Program-made: the position numbers and the translations under genes
Notes under the pieces: model-generated
Database searches by the model: none
What the model saw: only the letters and a program-made list of their open reading frames with translations
What the model was told of the DNA's origin: nothing
Shown here: piece by piece, positions 35,780 through 48,858 of the stretch
How positions within the stretch are numbered: the first letter of the stretch is position 1
Layout of the letters: each line of letters opens with the position of its first letter
DNA from: Elephas maximus indicus
Taxonomy: Eukaryota; Chordata; Mammalia; Proboscidea; Elephantidae
NCBI RefSeq assembly: GCF_024166365.1
Contig: NC_064820.1
Coordinates: 142,868,001 to 142,932,000 of the forward strand
Direction: 5' to 3'
DNA length: 64,000 nt

Positions 35780-35900
35780 ACTCACTGACCCAGGGGAGTG
35801 ACCAAGTAGTTAGTGCGAGGCTTATTTTCAAAGCTCTTTCGTATGTACCATCTCATTTAATCCTCACAACTCTCTATGGCACTTGTATTTACCCTGATTA
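35780..35900 (-). mobile_element. MIR SINE fragment, antisense
   Basis: Reverse-complement MIR core 'taccatctcatttaatcctc' followed by 'acaactctctatggcac'. Confidence 0.6.
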
Positions 35901-35977
35901 GAAAAAAATAGAAGAAACGCTGTCCTCTTAACTAAACTATTAACCTCCCCCCCCCACCACCTCAACCTCTGCTACCA

Positions 35978-36169
35978 CTACCAGTTACCATCAAGTCGAT
36001 TCCAACTCATGGCAACCCCATGTGTGTCAGAGTAGAACTGTGCTCTATAGGGTTTTCAGTGGGTGATTTTCTTCCAAAGTACCTCTTGGTGGTAGACTTG
36101 AACCTCCAAGCTTCTCTTGGCTAGCAGCCAGCTAAGCACATCAACTGTTTGTACCACCCAAGGGCTCCA
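35978..36169 (-). mobile_element. SINE, long subtype, antisense
   Basis: Tail 'ccatcaagtcgattccaact', middle 'cagagtagaactgtgctctat', head 'actgtttgtaccacccaagg' in reverse-complement order. Confidence 0.85.
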
Positions 36170-36345
36170 ACTAAAATGATAGTCAATGTAAAGTTATGTG
36201 TTTTTACCATTTTGCCCAAATGATGTGCTTTGTAATTATCAGTTGGGAAAACTAAAATGACATGTGGAAAATGATGGTTGGCTGGAAGATGCCACTACTT
36301 AAAACAAATTTTTTTTTTTTAACATCAGAGAAAGCCTTAGGCCAT

Positions 36346-36551
36346 TGTTGTGTTGTCCGGGGCCATGGAGTCAATAGACTCGTAGCAACCCCATGTAACA
36401 GAGTAGAACTGCCACATATGGTTTTCTAGACTGTAATCTTTACTGCAGCAGATATCCAGGTCTTTCTCCCGTGGAGCTGCTAGGTGGGTTCCAATGGCCA
36501 ACTTTCGGTTAGTAGTAGCCAAGTGCCTAACTGTTGTGCCACCAGGGCTCC
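36346..36551 (-). mobile_element. SINE, long subtype, antisense
   Basis: Tail 'ggagtcaatagactcgtag', middle 'ctgtaatctttactgcagc', head 'taactgttgtgccaccaggg' in reverse-complement order. Confidence 0.85.
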
Positions 36552-37084
36552 CTCCCTTAATCCATAGAAGCTGCTATTTTACCCATGCTGGGAGATTTTA
36601 AAGAGAGGAACAAAGACCACAGCTTACCTTTCAGCAGTACTGTCCAATATAGTCAGCACTTCTTGGACTAATTTCAGTGACATTTGGTGGGTAGTGGGTT
36701 GCCATGCCTATGTTCTTTGTTGTCACCTTTTCTTCAGGTTAATGTAGACAACCACAGGCAGGATGTGACTGACTCTCAGGAGAGCCTTTGTGGCAAACAT
36801 CAGACAGATATTTTTAAAAACCCTACCCTAACTGTCAGAAAGGTGACAGCTCCCGATACTTTGCATTGTCAGCCCAGACATACTAATTCCTTAGTGGGAT
36901 TATTGATGTCACTGTTGTAGCATGTCTGTGTTTAATTGCAAACAAGCAGCAGCAAGAGCAAGTTTGCTGTGAATACAGTCTCTGAGATACCTATTATATC
37001 TAAATTCAGTAATCAGTTGAGAACTTAGGGGCAGGTGGGAGGTAAGCAAATTCGGCAAATGCTGTGCACGAGAAGAGAGGCAGT
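36552..37084. other. Unassigned DNA
   Basis: No recognised repeat or coding signal. Confidence 0.4.
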
Positions 37085-37310
37085 GTGTCAGTGGTTACCT
37101 GCACAGAGGCAGGTGCCTGGGCTCAAACCTGAATTCTACCACTCACTAGCTGTGTGACCTCAGGCAAATGACTTAACCTCCCTGTGCTTCAGATTCCTCA
37201 TCAGTAAAATGGTATCTTAGTAGCATCCATCTCATATGATTGCTGTGTATGTAAAGTACTTTAACAGTGCCTGTTATGTAATAAACACTAGGTAAGTGCT
37301 TCCTGTTTGT
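37085..37310 (+). mobile_element. MIR SINE, near full length
   Basis: Well-preserved MIR: 'actcactagctgtgtgacctc', 'aaatgacttaacctccctgtg', 'tcctcatcagtaaaatgg', 'aacagtgcctgttatgtaa'. Confidence 0.85.
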
Positions 37311-38113
37311 ACTCTTCCACCTCAAATCTTCTGTTCATGTAAACATATTCATGTAAACATGCCAATGAGGGATGAGTTGCCAAGAGAACATATACATGTA
37401 TATGCTAGAGAATATGCAGAATTGATTCTACACCTGAGTTATAACATCAGCAAAGTTAACTCGTTGCTTACCTTATCCCTTGTTCCTACACTCAAAGCCA
37501 CCCTGTCCCTCTCCCCTCCTTCAGATCCTTCTGCCCATGTTCTCATTGGTCATGACCTTTACCTCATCTAAGTGACACTTTACTAATTTTATGAAGTCGA
37601 TCACTCATCTCTGACGTCCCCCAAGGACAGAGAATATATACCCTAACCATCTTTGTGTTCACTCTTTTGAATGCTAATGGATGCTAATGTTGGAAAACAG
37701 AGCTAACCCAAGACCTCTTTTGACAATGTTGGATTCCTATCCTCAGGGGTGAGAATTTTAGGCCCAAGGCTACATGGGAAGCTGGGTTGCCAAAGACCCA
37801 CCTGGCCAGAATCTCCAGGGCTGAGGCCTGGGAATCCATAGAACCTAAATGTCCCTTAGGAGATAGTGATGATCATTCAGTTTGGGGATCCTCTGATTTA
37901 ATTAATCTCCCTGAAACTGATTCTTCTCATGTGTGAGATGATTAAAGTGAGTCATGGCTTTCTCCGAAGATTTGGTGCATACCAAATGATGTTGTGTCTG
38001 TTTTTAGATAGTGTAAAGCCCCAGGTAAACCCGAGGCACCATTATTAGTGTTAGGTGCAGGGCATCTCAGTGCTGTGGAAGCTTCTCAGGCGACAGAGGG
38101 CACAGAGACTGGG
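37311..38113. other. Unassigned DNA
   Basis: Nothing recognised with confidence. Pyrimidine-rich text near 37450-37600 may be an old LINE remnant. Confidence 0.35.
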
Positions 38114-38607
38114 TGTTATGGGTTGAACTGTGGGCCCCCCAAAAATGTGTGTCCACATGGCTAGTCCATGATTCCCAATATTGTGTGATTATCTACCATT
38201 TTGTCATATGACGTGATTTTCCTTTGTGTTGTAAATCCTACCTCTATGGTGCTAATGAGGAAGAACTCAATCTACAGGATTAGATAGTCTTTTAAGCCAA
38301 TCTTTTTTGATATATAAAAGAAGAGAGAAGTAAGCAGAGAGACAGGGGGACCGCATACCACCAAGAAACAAGAGCCAGGAGGATAGAGTGTCCTTTGGAC
38401 CTGGGGCCCCTGCTCTGAGAAGCTCCTTGACCGGGGAAGATTGATGACAAGGACTTTCCCCCAGAGCTGACAGAGAAAGCCTTCCCCTGGAGCTGGCACC
38501 CTGAATTCGGACTTGTAGCCTCCTAGACTGTGACACTGTAAATTTCTCTTTGTTAAAGCCATCAGCTTGTGATATTTCTTTTATAGCAGTACTAGATGAC
38601 TAAAACA
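38114..38607 (+). mobile_element. MaLR-like solo LTR
   Basis: It begins TGTTATGGGTTGAACTG and ends 'gatgactaaaaca', the TG...CA form of an LTR. Blocks 'cattttgtcatatgacgtga', 'taccaccaagaaacaagagc' and 'tgtaaatttctctttgttaa' recur in the antisense LTR at 49228-49735, showing a family with at least two copies here. The gross plan resembles MLT1 LTRs but the interior differs, so it may be a lineage-specific relative. No internal region adjoins it. Confidence 0.7.
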
Positions 38608-38611
38608 AGTT

Positions 38612-40412
38612 GGATGTCAGAGGAGGCTCTGAAACTTGCTCTCAAACATTGAGCAGCTAAAGCAAAAGGAAGAAATGATGAAGTAAAAGGACTGAACAGA
38701 AGATTTCGAAGGTGGCTTGAGAAGACAAAGTAAAGTATTATAATGACATATGCAAAGAGCTGGAGATAGAAAACCAAAAGGGAAGAACACGCTCCATGTT
38801 TCTCAAGCTGAAAGAACTAAAGAAAAAATTCAAACCTCAGGTTGCAATAGTGAAGGGTTCTACGGGGAGAATGTTACATGACGCAGGAAGCATTAAAAGA
38901 AGATGGGAGGAATACACAGAGTCATTATACCAAAAAGAATTAGTTGATGTTCAACCATTTCAAGAGGTAGCATATGATCAGGAACTGATGGTGCTGAAGG
39001 AAGGAGTCCAAGGTGCACTGAAAAAAAATTTTTTTTTTTTTTCAGTGCACCTTGGACTCCTTCCTTCAGCACCATCAGTTCACTGAAGGCTTGGCAAAAA
39101 ACAAGGCTCCAGGAATTGATGGAATATCAATTGAGATGTTTCAACAAATGGATGTAGCGCTGGAAGTGCTCACTTGTCTATGCCAAGAAATATGGAAGAC
39201 AGCTTCCTGGCCAACCAGCTGGAAGAGATCCATATTTATGACTATTCCCAAGAAAGGCAATTCAACTGAATGCAGAAATTATCAAACAATATCATTAATA
39301 TCATATGCAGATAAAATTTTGCTGAAAATCATTCAAAAGTGGCTGCAGCAGGATATTGACCGGGGACTGCCAGAAATTCAAGCCGGATTCAGAAGAGGAT
39401 ATGAAATCAGGGATATCATTGCTGTTGTCAGATGGATCCTGGCTGAAAGCAGAGAATATGAGAAAGGCGTTTACCTATGTTTTATTCACTATGCTAAGGC
39501 ATTCAGTTGTGTGGATCATAACAAATTATGAATAACATTGCAAAGAATGGGAATTCCAGAACACTTAATTGTGCTCGTGAGGAACCTGTACATAGATCAA
39601 GAGGCAGTTGTTCAGACAGAATAAGGGACACTGAGTGGTTTAAAGTCAGGAAAGGTGTGCATCAGGGTTATATCCTCTCACCATACCTATTCAATCTGTA
39701 TGCTGAGCAAATAATACGAGAAGCTGGACTATATGAAGAAGAATGGGGCATCAGGATTGGAGGAAGACTCATTAACAACCGGCATTATGCAGATGACATA
39801 ACCTTGCTTTGCTGAAAGTGAGGAAGACTTGAAGCACTTACTAATGAAAATCAAAGACCACAGACTTCAGTATGGATTGCACCTCAACATAAAGAAAACA
39901 AAAATCCTCACAGCTGGACCAATGAGCAACATCATGATAAATGGAGAAAAGGTTGAAGTTGTCACGGATTTCATTTTACTTGGATCCCTAATCAACACCC
40001 ATAGAAGCAGCAGTCAAGATATCAAAGGGTGCATTGCATAGGGCAAATCTGCTGTAAAGGACCTCTTTAAAATGTTGAAAAGCAAAGATGTCACCTTGAA
40101 GACTAAGTTGCACCTGACCTGCCCTGGTATTTTCATTTGCATCATATGCATGTGAAAGCTGGACAATGAATAAGGAAGACCAAAGAAGAATTGACACCTT
40201 TGAACTGTGGTGTTCGTGAAGAATACTGCATATCCATGGGCTGCCAAAAGAACGAACAAATCTGTCTTGGAAGAAGTACAACCAGAATGCTCCTTAGAAG
40301 CAAGGATGGTGAGACTATATATTATATACTTTGAACATGTTGTCAGGGGGGATCAGTCCCTGGAGAAGGACATCATGGTCAGCAGAAAAGAGGAAGACCC
40401 TCAACGAGATTG
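38612..40412 (+). mobile_element. RTE (BovB-like) LINE, internal part, broken
   Basis: Covers the region before the reverse transcriptase (38612-38975), the RT domain (39085-39830) and part of the C-terminal region (to 40412). Peptide landmarks are KNKAPGIDGISIEMFQQ near 39094, the RT motif-A region 'FIHYAKAFSCVDHNK' near 39480 and the YADD box at about 39786-39797. Frameshifts are present, for example just after YADD. It is truncated at both ends, since it lacks the CACCTAACAACAAC 3' terminus. A fold-back palindrome (38982-39081) is embedded upstream of the RT. Confidence 0.88.
38982..39081. repeat. Perfect 39-bp inverted repeat with A/T hinge
   Basis: Bases 38982-39020 are the exact reverse complement of 39043-39081, with no mismatch over 39 bp. 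Between them are 8 A followed by 14 T, so eight further A-T pairs can form and leave a six-T loop. The arm belongs to the RTE sequence just before the RT domain; the paralogue at 52653-52703 reads through once without the inverted copy. Confidence 0.95.
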
Positions 40413-43400
40413 ATAGATTTTCTTTTGCCGTGGTTTAGTAAAGGCAGTTGAAGGCAAGGTTTCAGGTTTGTGGATCCTGCCACTGGGTTCTCCGTATCAT
40501 TAGATATTGTTAACGTTAGCACTTTTAGGGTATTATTTCACAAATCCGGTTTCAAGTTCAAACTAAAAGGTGGCGTAATAGTGTCAGATAACCTCGGAGA
40601 GCATCATTCTCTTGGTAATCTCTCTCATCTTAAAATAATTCAGACATTGCTGACAGTGTGACATTTTTGACTAACCTTCAGTAGATAAGTTTATTTTGTT
40701 TTTAAAATAAAAACCAAGGAGGCTTAGAGGTGGTCATAAAAGGAAATATGGAAATTGATGACCTGAAAAAATTGAGGATAACATTTTCAAATGACAATGA
40801 GAAAACAATGGTTTAAAATGCCTCTAAAAATAAACAAATAAACTCTTTAACCACCAACCCCTTTCCACTCAAACCCTGAAGGGATCCAATTTCTTATTTT
40901 CTATTTATACAAAGGTTAGGATCCATCACTGACTTTAGTATGTTCTTAAGATGCCTATCTAGAAGACCCATGAACGATGAAACCAGCATTTCTGGGCCAC
41001 ACTAATTGAATGTGTGCTGTGACCAACCCCTCAGGTAGGGCTCTGCTTTTGGTGTTTATGGTAGTGCATAACTACTGGTTGAGCGTTCTGATTATTGTTT
41101 GTATACCATTAAATGCTCCAAAAAGCATTATAATTAATACATGGTATGAATTATGTGGGGGCAATGTTCTTGTAAATTTTGTATAAATAGTATACTTCGT
41201 TCTGTTACTACAAAAGTGCTCACCTGGTGCATTCTGTTAACAATGATTGCATATTCATGCCTCATTAAAAAAAAAGGAGAGTATAATTCCCCACTTATTA
41301 AAATTAAAATATCTGTATTTCGTGTCTTCACTTCTGTTTGTGTTTTGTTTTTCTGGTCAGTGTTGGCAGGGATAAAAAGAAAAAACTTTGCCCTCCTATT
41401 CCCTGAGTGAGAGGATGGGTAGCCGTGGGTCATGGTTGTTCCAACTGGAACTAGCCCCATGGTGGCTTTTCATCCTTTTCCTCCCCTTTTAACTGTCACC
41501 CAGGTTTTATGGTAGCCTGGTCTTCTTCAGAAGATAAATGCAATCATCAGGACCCTTCTGCTTCTTATCTAGCTCCAGGTCTCAGGGCTCTTCTGCCAGT
41601 ATCTGGCATCTCTATGTGCTACACTACAGGATGGTACAAAGCAGGAGACTATATCCCATTCTTAAGGCTAACTTCTCGGACTCTCAAAAAAACGTTTATT
41701 TCCCAATTTAACGCTTTAAATGGCAGAGGCTTATAAAGGCTTATAAACTTTTAGTAGATCCTTGGCTATATTAAGGGAATCTGGTATGCAATTAAAAAGA
41801 AATTTTTTTAGAGCTATGTAAGAGATGATAATCATCAGGTCTATTTTATTGTTTGCTTTTAATGATTTTTATTTTTAGTTGATTCATAAGTAAACCTGGA
41901 AAGTGCTTATTTGGCCTGCCCATCAGCTAACGCCGAGGACCTCTAAATTTGTGGTTTAGAGTACCATATCTACAAGATCATGCTTCACTTACTGTACCCT
42001 TCTTTCTAGAAGTAGAAATTGCAGACACAGGAAGATGGGCCTGTCTCATTATTCCTTTAGTTTCCAAGGGAGCATTCAAATGCAAGAATAGAGTTTAAAA
42101 TGTTTTTGGATAATGATAAAACCCTAGTTGCATATCCATTGTTATTACAGAATGGAATTGTGCAAGGCAATACTATTTTAAGGTGAGTTGATGCCACATA
42201 GACAAAGAATATAAGATTTTCTCCTTCTATCTTCTGTTGACTTGGTGTAATCCGTGGATAAGCCCATCTGTTCTCTTGCCTCAGTTTTCTCTTAAAAGGG
42301 GAATCTTTGGAAACATTTAAAAACACATCAGTTGAAGAAACTGTATCAATAAATGAATGTATTATTTAAGCACAGTAATAGCTTTTGTCATGGTATACCC
42401 CATTATATTTCGTAGGCTTTAAATTGAAAAGAGCTTTGAATGGAACGCAAATACTTGGATGCCTGTTTTGTAATTCCTGACTATCAAAAACACAGAGATG
42501 TGTTAGCAGCCCATGGTGCCCCTCCGGAACCCATTTTCAAAGACGTCTGTATAGAATGACAAGCACAGTTTCTGTCCTTCACAGCAGGAGCTTGGAACTT
42601 CCCTCCGCACACCACCCCAAAGCAAGTTTTCTGCTCCAGTGTGACAAGAAATGTGATATTCTCCAAAGTGCACCATGACCCTCGAGAACCATTGTTCAGC
42701 CAACTTGGACATGGCAGCTAAATGGACAGTATCAAGAGTGTGCCAGTCTTCCCTGGAAGCAGGAACGAAGGTCCATAAATCAAATCTTGAGTCAGGGAAT
42801 AAAAAGCTGTCAGGAAGGGCAAAGGCGTTGTAAACTGGCTCTTGCTGTTCTGTAGTGCCCAGCCGTGCTGGTACCCACGGAGCCTTGGAACCAATTCAAG
42901 ACAGATCAACAACCTTCCCCAAACTGGACAATTAAGTTCCAGGGCTGCCAGACTTCCCTGTCTGTACGTGTGAATGTGAGTGACAGGGTAGATAGTCTTA
43001 TACAATACCCATGAGAACTGGGGCCAGTCTCCCAGCACAATAGGTACACTCAGGGATAAGGTTCAGCACTTTTGGAGATGGCATTAGTTTGCAGCCCCTA
43101 AAAGCACTTTAGTTCCTCTCGAAGAGAAGCTTACACATTGCACATTTCTGGGGATTATATACCTTAATTAATAGCGCTGATCATGTTCCCTCCTTATTCG
43201 CAGAATGCTTTCTTTACATTCACAGGTGTTGACTCAGGGGATCCTTAGGCTTCTTTTATTAAAAGTATTGGATATCTAGCAGTTTACATCATTGGATTTT
43301 CTCCTCTGGTTGAGATCCAAAGACATTAGCCAGTCTTAATGCCTGCTTTTAGTAACATTGCTATGAAATAAAAGCTTCTGTTGTAGAAGCTTCCTTAATA

Positions 43401-43626
43401 GATAGAACAAAGCCTTTTTTTAATCAGTGCATTACGTAAAAGGTATTATCAAATAGTTAAGTAATAAGAAAAAAAATGATAAATGCTTTTAAAAACCTAG
43501 CCCATCTCACCTTAAGAACATATAAAAACCATTATTTCCTGATGAAATGTCCGATTTTTGAGTTAATTTCAAATGTTTGAACATTGAAAAATAAATACAA
43601 ATGTAGTATGAATACATTAAAAACAA
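40413..43626. other. Repeat-poor stretch
   Basis: No gene or transposon recognised over 3.2 kb. The sub-block at 42480-43060 is less AT-rich than its surroundings and carries open frames of about 100 codons on the minus strand, but with no domain signature. Confidence 0.4.
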
Positions 43627-43789
43627 ACAGACAAAAAACCCATTGCCATTGAGTAGATTCCAACTCATAGCTACCCTATAGGACAGGGAAGAACTGCCCC
43701 ATAGGGTTTCCAAGGAGCCACTGGTGGATTCGAACAGCTGACCTTTTGCTTTAGCAGCCTGACTCTTAACCACTGAGCCACCAGGGCTC
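43627..43789 (-). mobile_element. SINE, antisense
   Basis: Tail 'gattccaactcatagctacc', middle 'gaactgccccatagggtttcc', head 'taaccactgagccaccaggg' in reverse-complement order. Confidence 0.88.
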
Positions 43790-44514
43790 CATTAGAAGGG
43801 TTTAACCCATGCCTTGGATAGCAACCCTGTTAGGATGACCGAGAAGAAAAGAATCAAAGCAAATATTCCCATAAAATGGAGTCTGGGGTTTTTCAGCAAC
43901 TTCAATGCTGTACGTCTTCAGGACACTTGGTACACGTGCCCATGGTATGTATCACCGACCTTTGCTTTAGTGCCTCTACAGTTAAAAAGGTAGATTTTTC
44001 TAAAGACTGATAGATTTTTCAAAAATCCTTTCAAAATCCTTCTAGAGGAGCAGGAAAAACTGATGCAAAGGCAAACAGGATGACTTAATGGAAATCAGGC
44101 AACAAGCCTAAGGAAAAAAATAGGTTTGGAACCTAAAATAAATTGAATATATAACACCTTTCCATTCTGGTCCTTTTGTGTGTGTGTTTTTCATGAAAGT
44201 CTATATTTATGGAAAAGCCAGTTGATTGCTTATCAGTCTGAAGCTTGTGTTTGCTCAGACTAGTGATAATGAGCAATAAAAAGAGGTGGGAATGGCTAAA
44301 GGACAAGGGGATGGAACCAGTGTAGCTCTGGGCTCTAAGGAGGTTTTTAAACTCCTAGTCACTCTTGTGCTGTTACATCAATTGCAAGGGGTTTAGGAGA
44401 GGATCTGTGTAATGAATATGGGGGCTTTCCAGTCAATCATGTGCTGGCTTCAGGGAAGATCTCCCAGGAGTTACCTAGTTATAGCCCTATGGCCTGGTTG
44501 ACAAGTGGTCTAAA
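43790..44514. other. Unassigned DNA
   Basis: No recognised feature. Confidence 0.4.
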
Positions 44515-44648
44515 GCCACCTTGCTCCTCCAAGTGTGATCCTCAGACTAGCAGCCTCAGCATTTCCTGAGAGCTTGTTAGAAATTCAGATGCCCAGGCCT
44601 CACCCCAGGGCCCCTCGCTGAATGTGAATCTGCCTTTTGATAAACTTC
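44515..44648 (-). mobile_element. MER5-type hAT-Charlie MITE, antisense
   Basis: Reverse-complement MER5 wording: 'agtgtgatcctcagactagc', 'gcttgttagaaattcagatg', 'cccaggcctcaccccagg', 'ctgaatgtgaatctgc'. One end is eroded. Confidence 0.6.
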
Positions 44649-45390
44649 AGGAAGCATTAATCAAAAGGACACATGGGTACAAGATATGAGGACACAGAGT
44701 GTGGGGTGCAAAAAGGGTCTTGAGAAAAGAAGCAGGATGCAGTCAGCTGCTGGCTGTCCTGTTTTTAACTAGCTAGTATTTTTTAATATACTATATTACA
44801 GGGGTGTGATGGTACTTGTTAGGAGTTTATCTTTGAATGTATGAAAGAATCAGAGTGTCAGGGAAGTAATTACCTGGATCTTGACATGCTTATGCCCATG
44901 GTGTCAACAGGGAGCCCAATATTTGTGTAATGACGCCAAGGCCAGTGGGCAATGAGAGTGGAGGTCAGAGAGCTGGGTGATAAGAGGAATGATCCTCATC
45001 TCAATGGCTTGCAGGATTATGGTTATTGCCACGTTTTAGGGCTTTGACTCCAGTAAACCGAGACTCTGCCCCTGTATGCATGTGTGCATACTTATCATTG
45101 AAGCTTCTTTCTTTCCAAGTGCTTTACAGCCCCTCAGAAACGACCTTGGTCATCAGAACAGCCTCATGAGGTCACTCAGTACAGTGTTCCCATGATTCTA
45201 AAAGGCAAAGGAGGATTTCTGCAGACACCCCTTCAGGTTTATGGTAGACGGCAGAATGGGATAGGGCTATGAGATGGCTGGATAAACAGATCATCCACTG
45301 CATCTGAGTGGCATCTCTGAGCCCACAGGGAGAGACTGGACCTGCTCTTGTCTCGGCTTTCCCCCCCTGGGCTGCCATTTTCAAGAGCTA
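44649..45390. other. Unassigned DNA
   Basis: No gene. Text near 45110-45200 is faintly MIR-like (antisense), but too weak to call. Confidence 0.35.
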
Positions 45391-45567
45391 AAAAAACCAA
45401 ACCCATTGCCATCTAGTCGACTCCATGTGTTACAGATTAAACTGTAACCTCAGCTGTAATCTTTATGGAAGCAGATAACCAGGCCTCTCTTCCATTGGTG
45501 CCACCACGTTCGAACCACCAACTTTTAGGTTAGTTTTTCAGTGCAAAGCATTTGCGCCACCCAGGGA
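45391..45567 (-). mobile_element. SINE, long subtype, antisense (diverged)
   Basis: Tail 'cccattgccatctagtcgac', middle 'gcagataaccaggcctctct' and head 'gcatttgcgccacccaggg' in reverse-complement order. Confidence 0.8.
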
Positions 45568-47036
45568 CATGCATGTTTCCAGAGCAGCTTTCTCCCGACA
45601 TAGTTTCCTATAGCAGTGGAGGTTGAGGCTGCAGATAAATCCCTTGCCACTTCACGTCCATGCCATAGTCTAAAAGCAATAATAGCAAGCTAGAGAAACA
45701 TTGAGTAGAAATGGTGATATCACAGTAATTACAAATCTGTCCTTGTCCTTGCAAGTTTTGATATAATGATCTCAGTCCTGTTGGCAGCAGAATCTATTCT
45801 CAGAGGCTGCAAACTGCATTGGTGCCCTGGATTGTCCGCAACCTCAGCCTTGGGAAAGAGGACTGAGGAGATTCCTCAGTGATCCCAGGAACTAACTTTA
45901 ACAAGGAAGGGCCACCCATAGTGACAGTGGTTTCCAAATTCTTGGAAACAGTAATAAACCAGAAGTATAAATATATTGCTAAAGAAAGGACTAGAGTCTA
46001 CTCCCAGTTTTTTTCAGTATCCAAGTCATTTCTTGGAAACATTAGGGACCAGATCGGAGAGAATTCTTTCTCCAGGAGGGATTTAACCTACATGAGAAAT
46101 ACAGCAAAGAACATTGCCACATTATCAAAGACCTTCCAAACGTTTTTTAAGAGCTTCCTAAAAGGTTAAAAAACTTAATTGAGAAGTAGAGAAAACCTGC
46201 AAAGTCTACTACAAAAGTGAAAAGGACTGGTTTTGAAATGAGTTTAAACACATTGGAGACCTGATTAGGAGCACTGAGACTTGACCACGCTCTGTAAACA
46301 CAGACACATCTGCTTGCCTTATCATATTGTCCCATTTACTTTTCTTTTTCTTCTGCCAATACAAATCCATGTCAGCATGTAGGAGGGGTATTTCTGCCAC
46401 CTAATCTGGGTTAAACAGCCCTGGTGTGCCAGGAAATTAGCCAGATTATAAACCTTTGGAGAAGATTGAATAGTTATCACATGTAAGTCAGTCCTGACCA
46501 CTGACAAATTAAAAAAAAAAAAAAAAGAAAGAAACGATATTTTTGACCTTCTTTAAAAAAAGGTAAGAAGTCTAGGTGCTAAGGGTAAGCTTTTCTTTTT
46601 ATATTACCCAATATGTTTCAAGTATAATCAGAATTATTCTAGAAAGAAAAAAGTGTTTTCAGTAGAAACTAAAGCAAGAGAAAAACAAAAGGTTAAGACA
46701 ATTTTGTACTTTAGAAGAATACCTCAGTAAAGGTGAGAGTAGAGGGGCATCAGGTGGGAGAGAACCTTTACTGAAGTGGGTTATTTTGTTGACATGCTAC
46801 ATGAGGGTGTGTTTTTTTGGAGGGAGGGGATGTCACTAAACCAAGAATATTGTAAGAGTTTTCCAGAAACTTTAAGTAAAATTTAGTTGGTTCTGCAATA
46901 GAAAGGCAGCAGTTGTATGACTTAAAGGAATCCAGTTAGAGTCGTCGCATAGACAAACCAATCACCCCTCCCATAGTAGTTGAAAGATGAAATTGACATC
47001 ATCTTGAAAGAGAAAAGCTAATATTTTCTGAACTTA
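45568..47036. other. Unassigned DNA
   Basis: A 96-codon open frame at 45879-46169 (+) is basic and lysine/phenylalanine-rich, but shows no known motif and no flanking exon signals. It is not called as a gene. Otherwise nothing recognised. Confidence 0.35.
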
Positions 47037-47225
47037 AACCAAACCAAACCAAACCTGGTGCTGTCAAGTCGATTCCAACTTATAGAGACTCTACAGGTTT
47101 CTAACACTATAAGTTTTACAGAAGCAGATTACCAGGACCTTTTTCCACAGAACCTCTGGGTGGGCTCAAACCACCAACCTTTTATTTAACAGCCAAATGC
47201 TTAACCACTGAGCCACTAGGCCTCC
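47037..47225 (-). mobile_element. SINE, long subtype, antisense
   Basis: A CAAAC-repeat tail (AACCAAACCAAACC), 'gtcaagtcgattccaactta', and head 'taaccactgagccactaggc' in reverse-complement order. Confidence 0.85.
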
Positions 47226-48591
47226 TTTTACTGAATTGGTGGTAGCTTAGGGAGGTTGCAGGGAAATGTCAACTTCACACCTTATTTCTTGGTCTGTGTG
47301 AGTCTTTAAATAAACCTACAGTCACAAAATCTCAGCATTGTAAATGGAAAATAATGACATTACCTCCAAAATGACATTAAAAAAAAAAAAACTGGGAAAA
47401 GGGTTCAAGTGGTACTGAAACAGCAGCCTCTGAAAGTAATGGAAGTGTTTGTCAGCCCCCTTTACTCCTCCTAGGAGATCAGGATGTGAGATGTGGGGAC
47501 GTAATAAAGCAGCCCTCAATAGAAAAGACTCTACAACCCTCACCTCCTTACTCACTGTGCCGTTACACACTTCCTGCCTCTCCACGGAGCAGGACCAGCT
47601 TTATTCAGGGTTTAAAACAGTGATGACGCCCATGCCCCGAGCCCTCATCCTGTCCTGGCACAAACTACTGTCTGGTTAAATGTCACCTCCAAAGAAATCC
47701 ACATTCCTTTTTGTAACCCTGGTGTAATGTTTAACTTTTTTTTTTTTAAACCTAGCTTCTTTGATGTAGTAGCTGTGTGGGCCTGTGTTGCTTATAAATT
47801 CCCTGCTGTATAGGGTATATGAGAGAGGAGAAAACAAATGTTTTCTGGACCCTGAATGATGAATGATAAAGGGACAGTCAGGGGCCTTTAAAGAAGGCTA
47901 TTAAAAATTATATCTGTGTGTAACGAGGTGTGGGAGGGGCCCAGTGGGAAGAAATAAAAACACAATAGAGCAATGATGAGAAAAGGTCAATACTGAGTGT
48001 CCTTTAGAAAGTATTTTATTTCTCAAAGAAGTGTCCATCTTTCTGACTCATATAGACACTAGAACATTGGTCAGTTATGGTATCAAGCTTTGGTGTATGG
48101 TTCCTAAGCTATCATATGATTGTATAGAAAATGATGGCGGTATAAAGGATGTAAGATATGGTTATATCAGACTCCACATCAAAAGTCTTTAGAAAACTCT
48201 ACACCAATTCCTGCATCTCAAATGAAGAGGGAATCCAAATAGAATCTTAATCCCTGTTGGTTCTCTACACTACCCTCCCAGCGTGGCAGGGATAGAAATC
48301 CTCTGAAAAGAGGGAGAAGAAAATCAATGGATAAGATATGGCATGTGTTTCTGCACGAGACTTCTGAACCAGATAAATAAAGCATCTTTAAGAACTTAAG
48401 GTTTTCTTCTGCCCTAGATAGCCATTCATGTGTAAGATGCTACCAAGTTCACTCTAACTATTAATTAGCGTTTTAACTTAACATGACAATAATGCAAGCT
48501 TAGTACTGACAGAACGAATTTGTGTGGGTGGCCTCTTAGCATAGAACCATGAACAGTAATTAACCCCTTATTTAGTCATGCTAGTAAGGGG
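47226..48591. other. Unassigned DNA
   Basis: No recognised gene or transposon. Confidence 0.4.
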
Positions 48592-48748
48592 TTAACCCTG
48601 GTGGTGCAGTGGTTGAGAGCTATGGCTGCTGACCAAAAGATGGGCAGTTCAAAGGTACCAGGTACTCCTTGGAACCCTATGGGGCAGTTCTACTCTGTCT
48701 TTTAGGGTTGCTGTGAGTCAATTCAATGGCAACGGGTTGAGTCTGGGG
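48592..48748 (+). mobile_element. SINE abutting an RTE copy
   Basis: Head 'taaccctggtggtgcagtgg', middle 'atggggcagttctactctg', tail 'gttgctgtgagtcaattc'. It ends where the truncated RTE copy begins. Confidence 0.85.
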
Positions 48749-48858
48749 TTAGATGTCACTTTGAGGACTAAGGTCACCTGACCCAAGCCATGGTGTTTTC
48801 AGTAGCCTCATATGCATGCAAAAACTGAACAACGAATAAGGAAGACTGAAGAAGAGTT

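Noticed and set aside
45879..46169. 96-codon plus-strand open frame with basic composition
   Set aside because: No known motif, no exon boundaries or paralogue in the window, and length is within chance for 64 kb.
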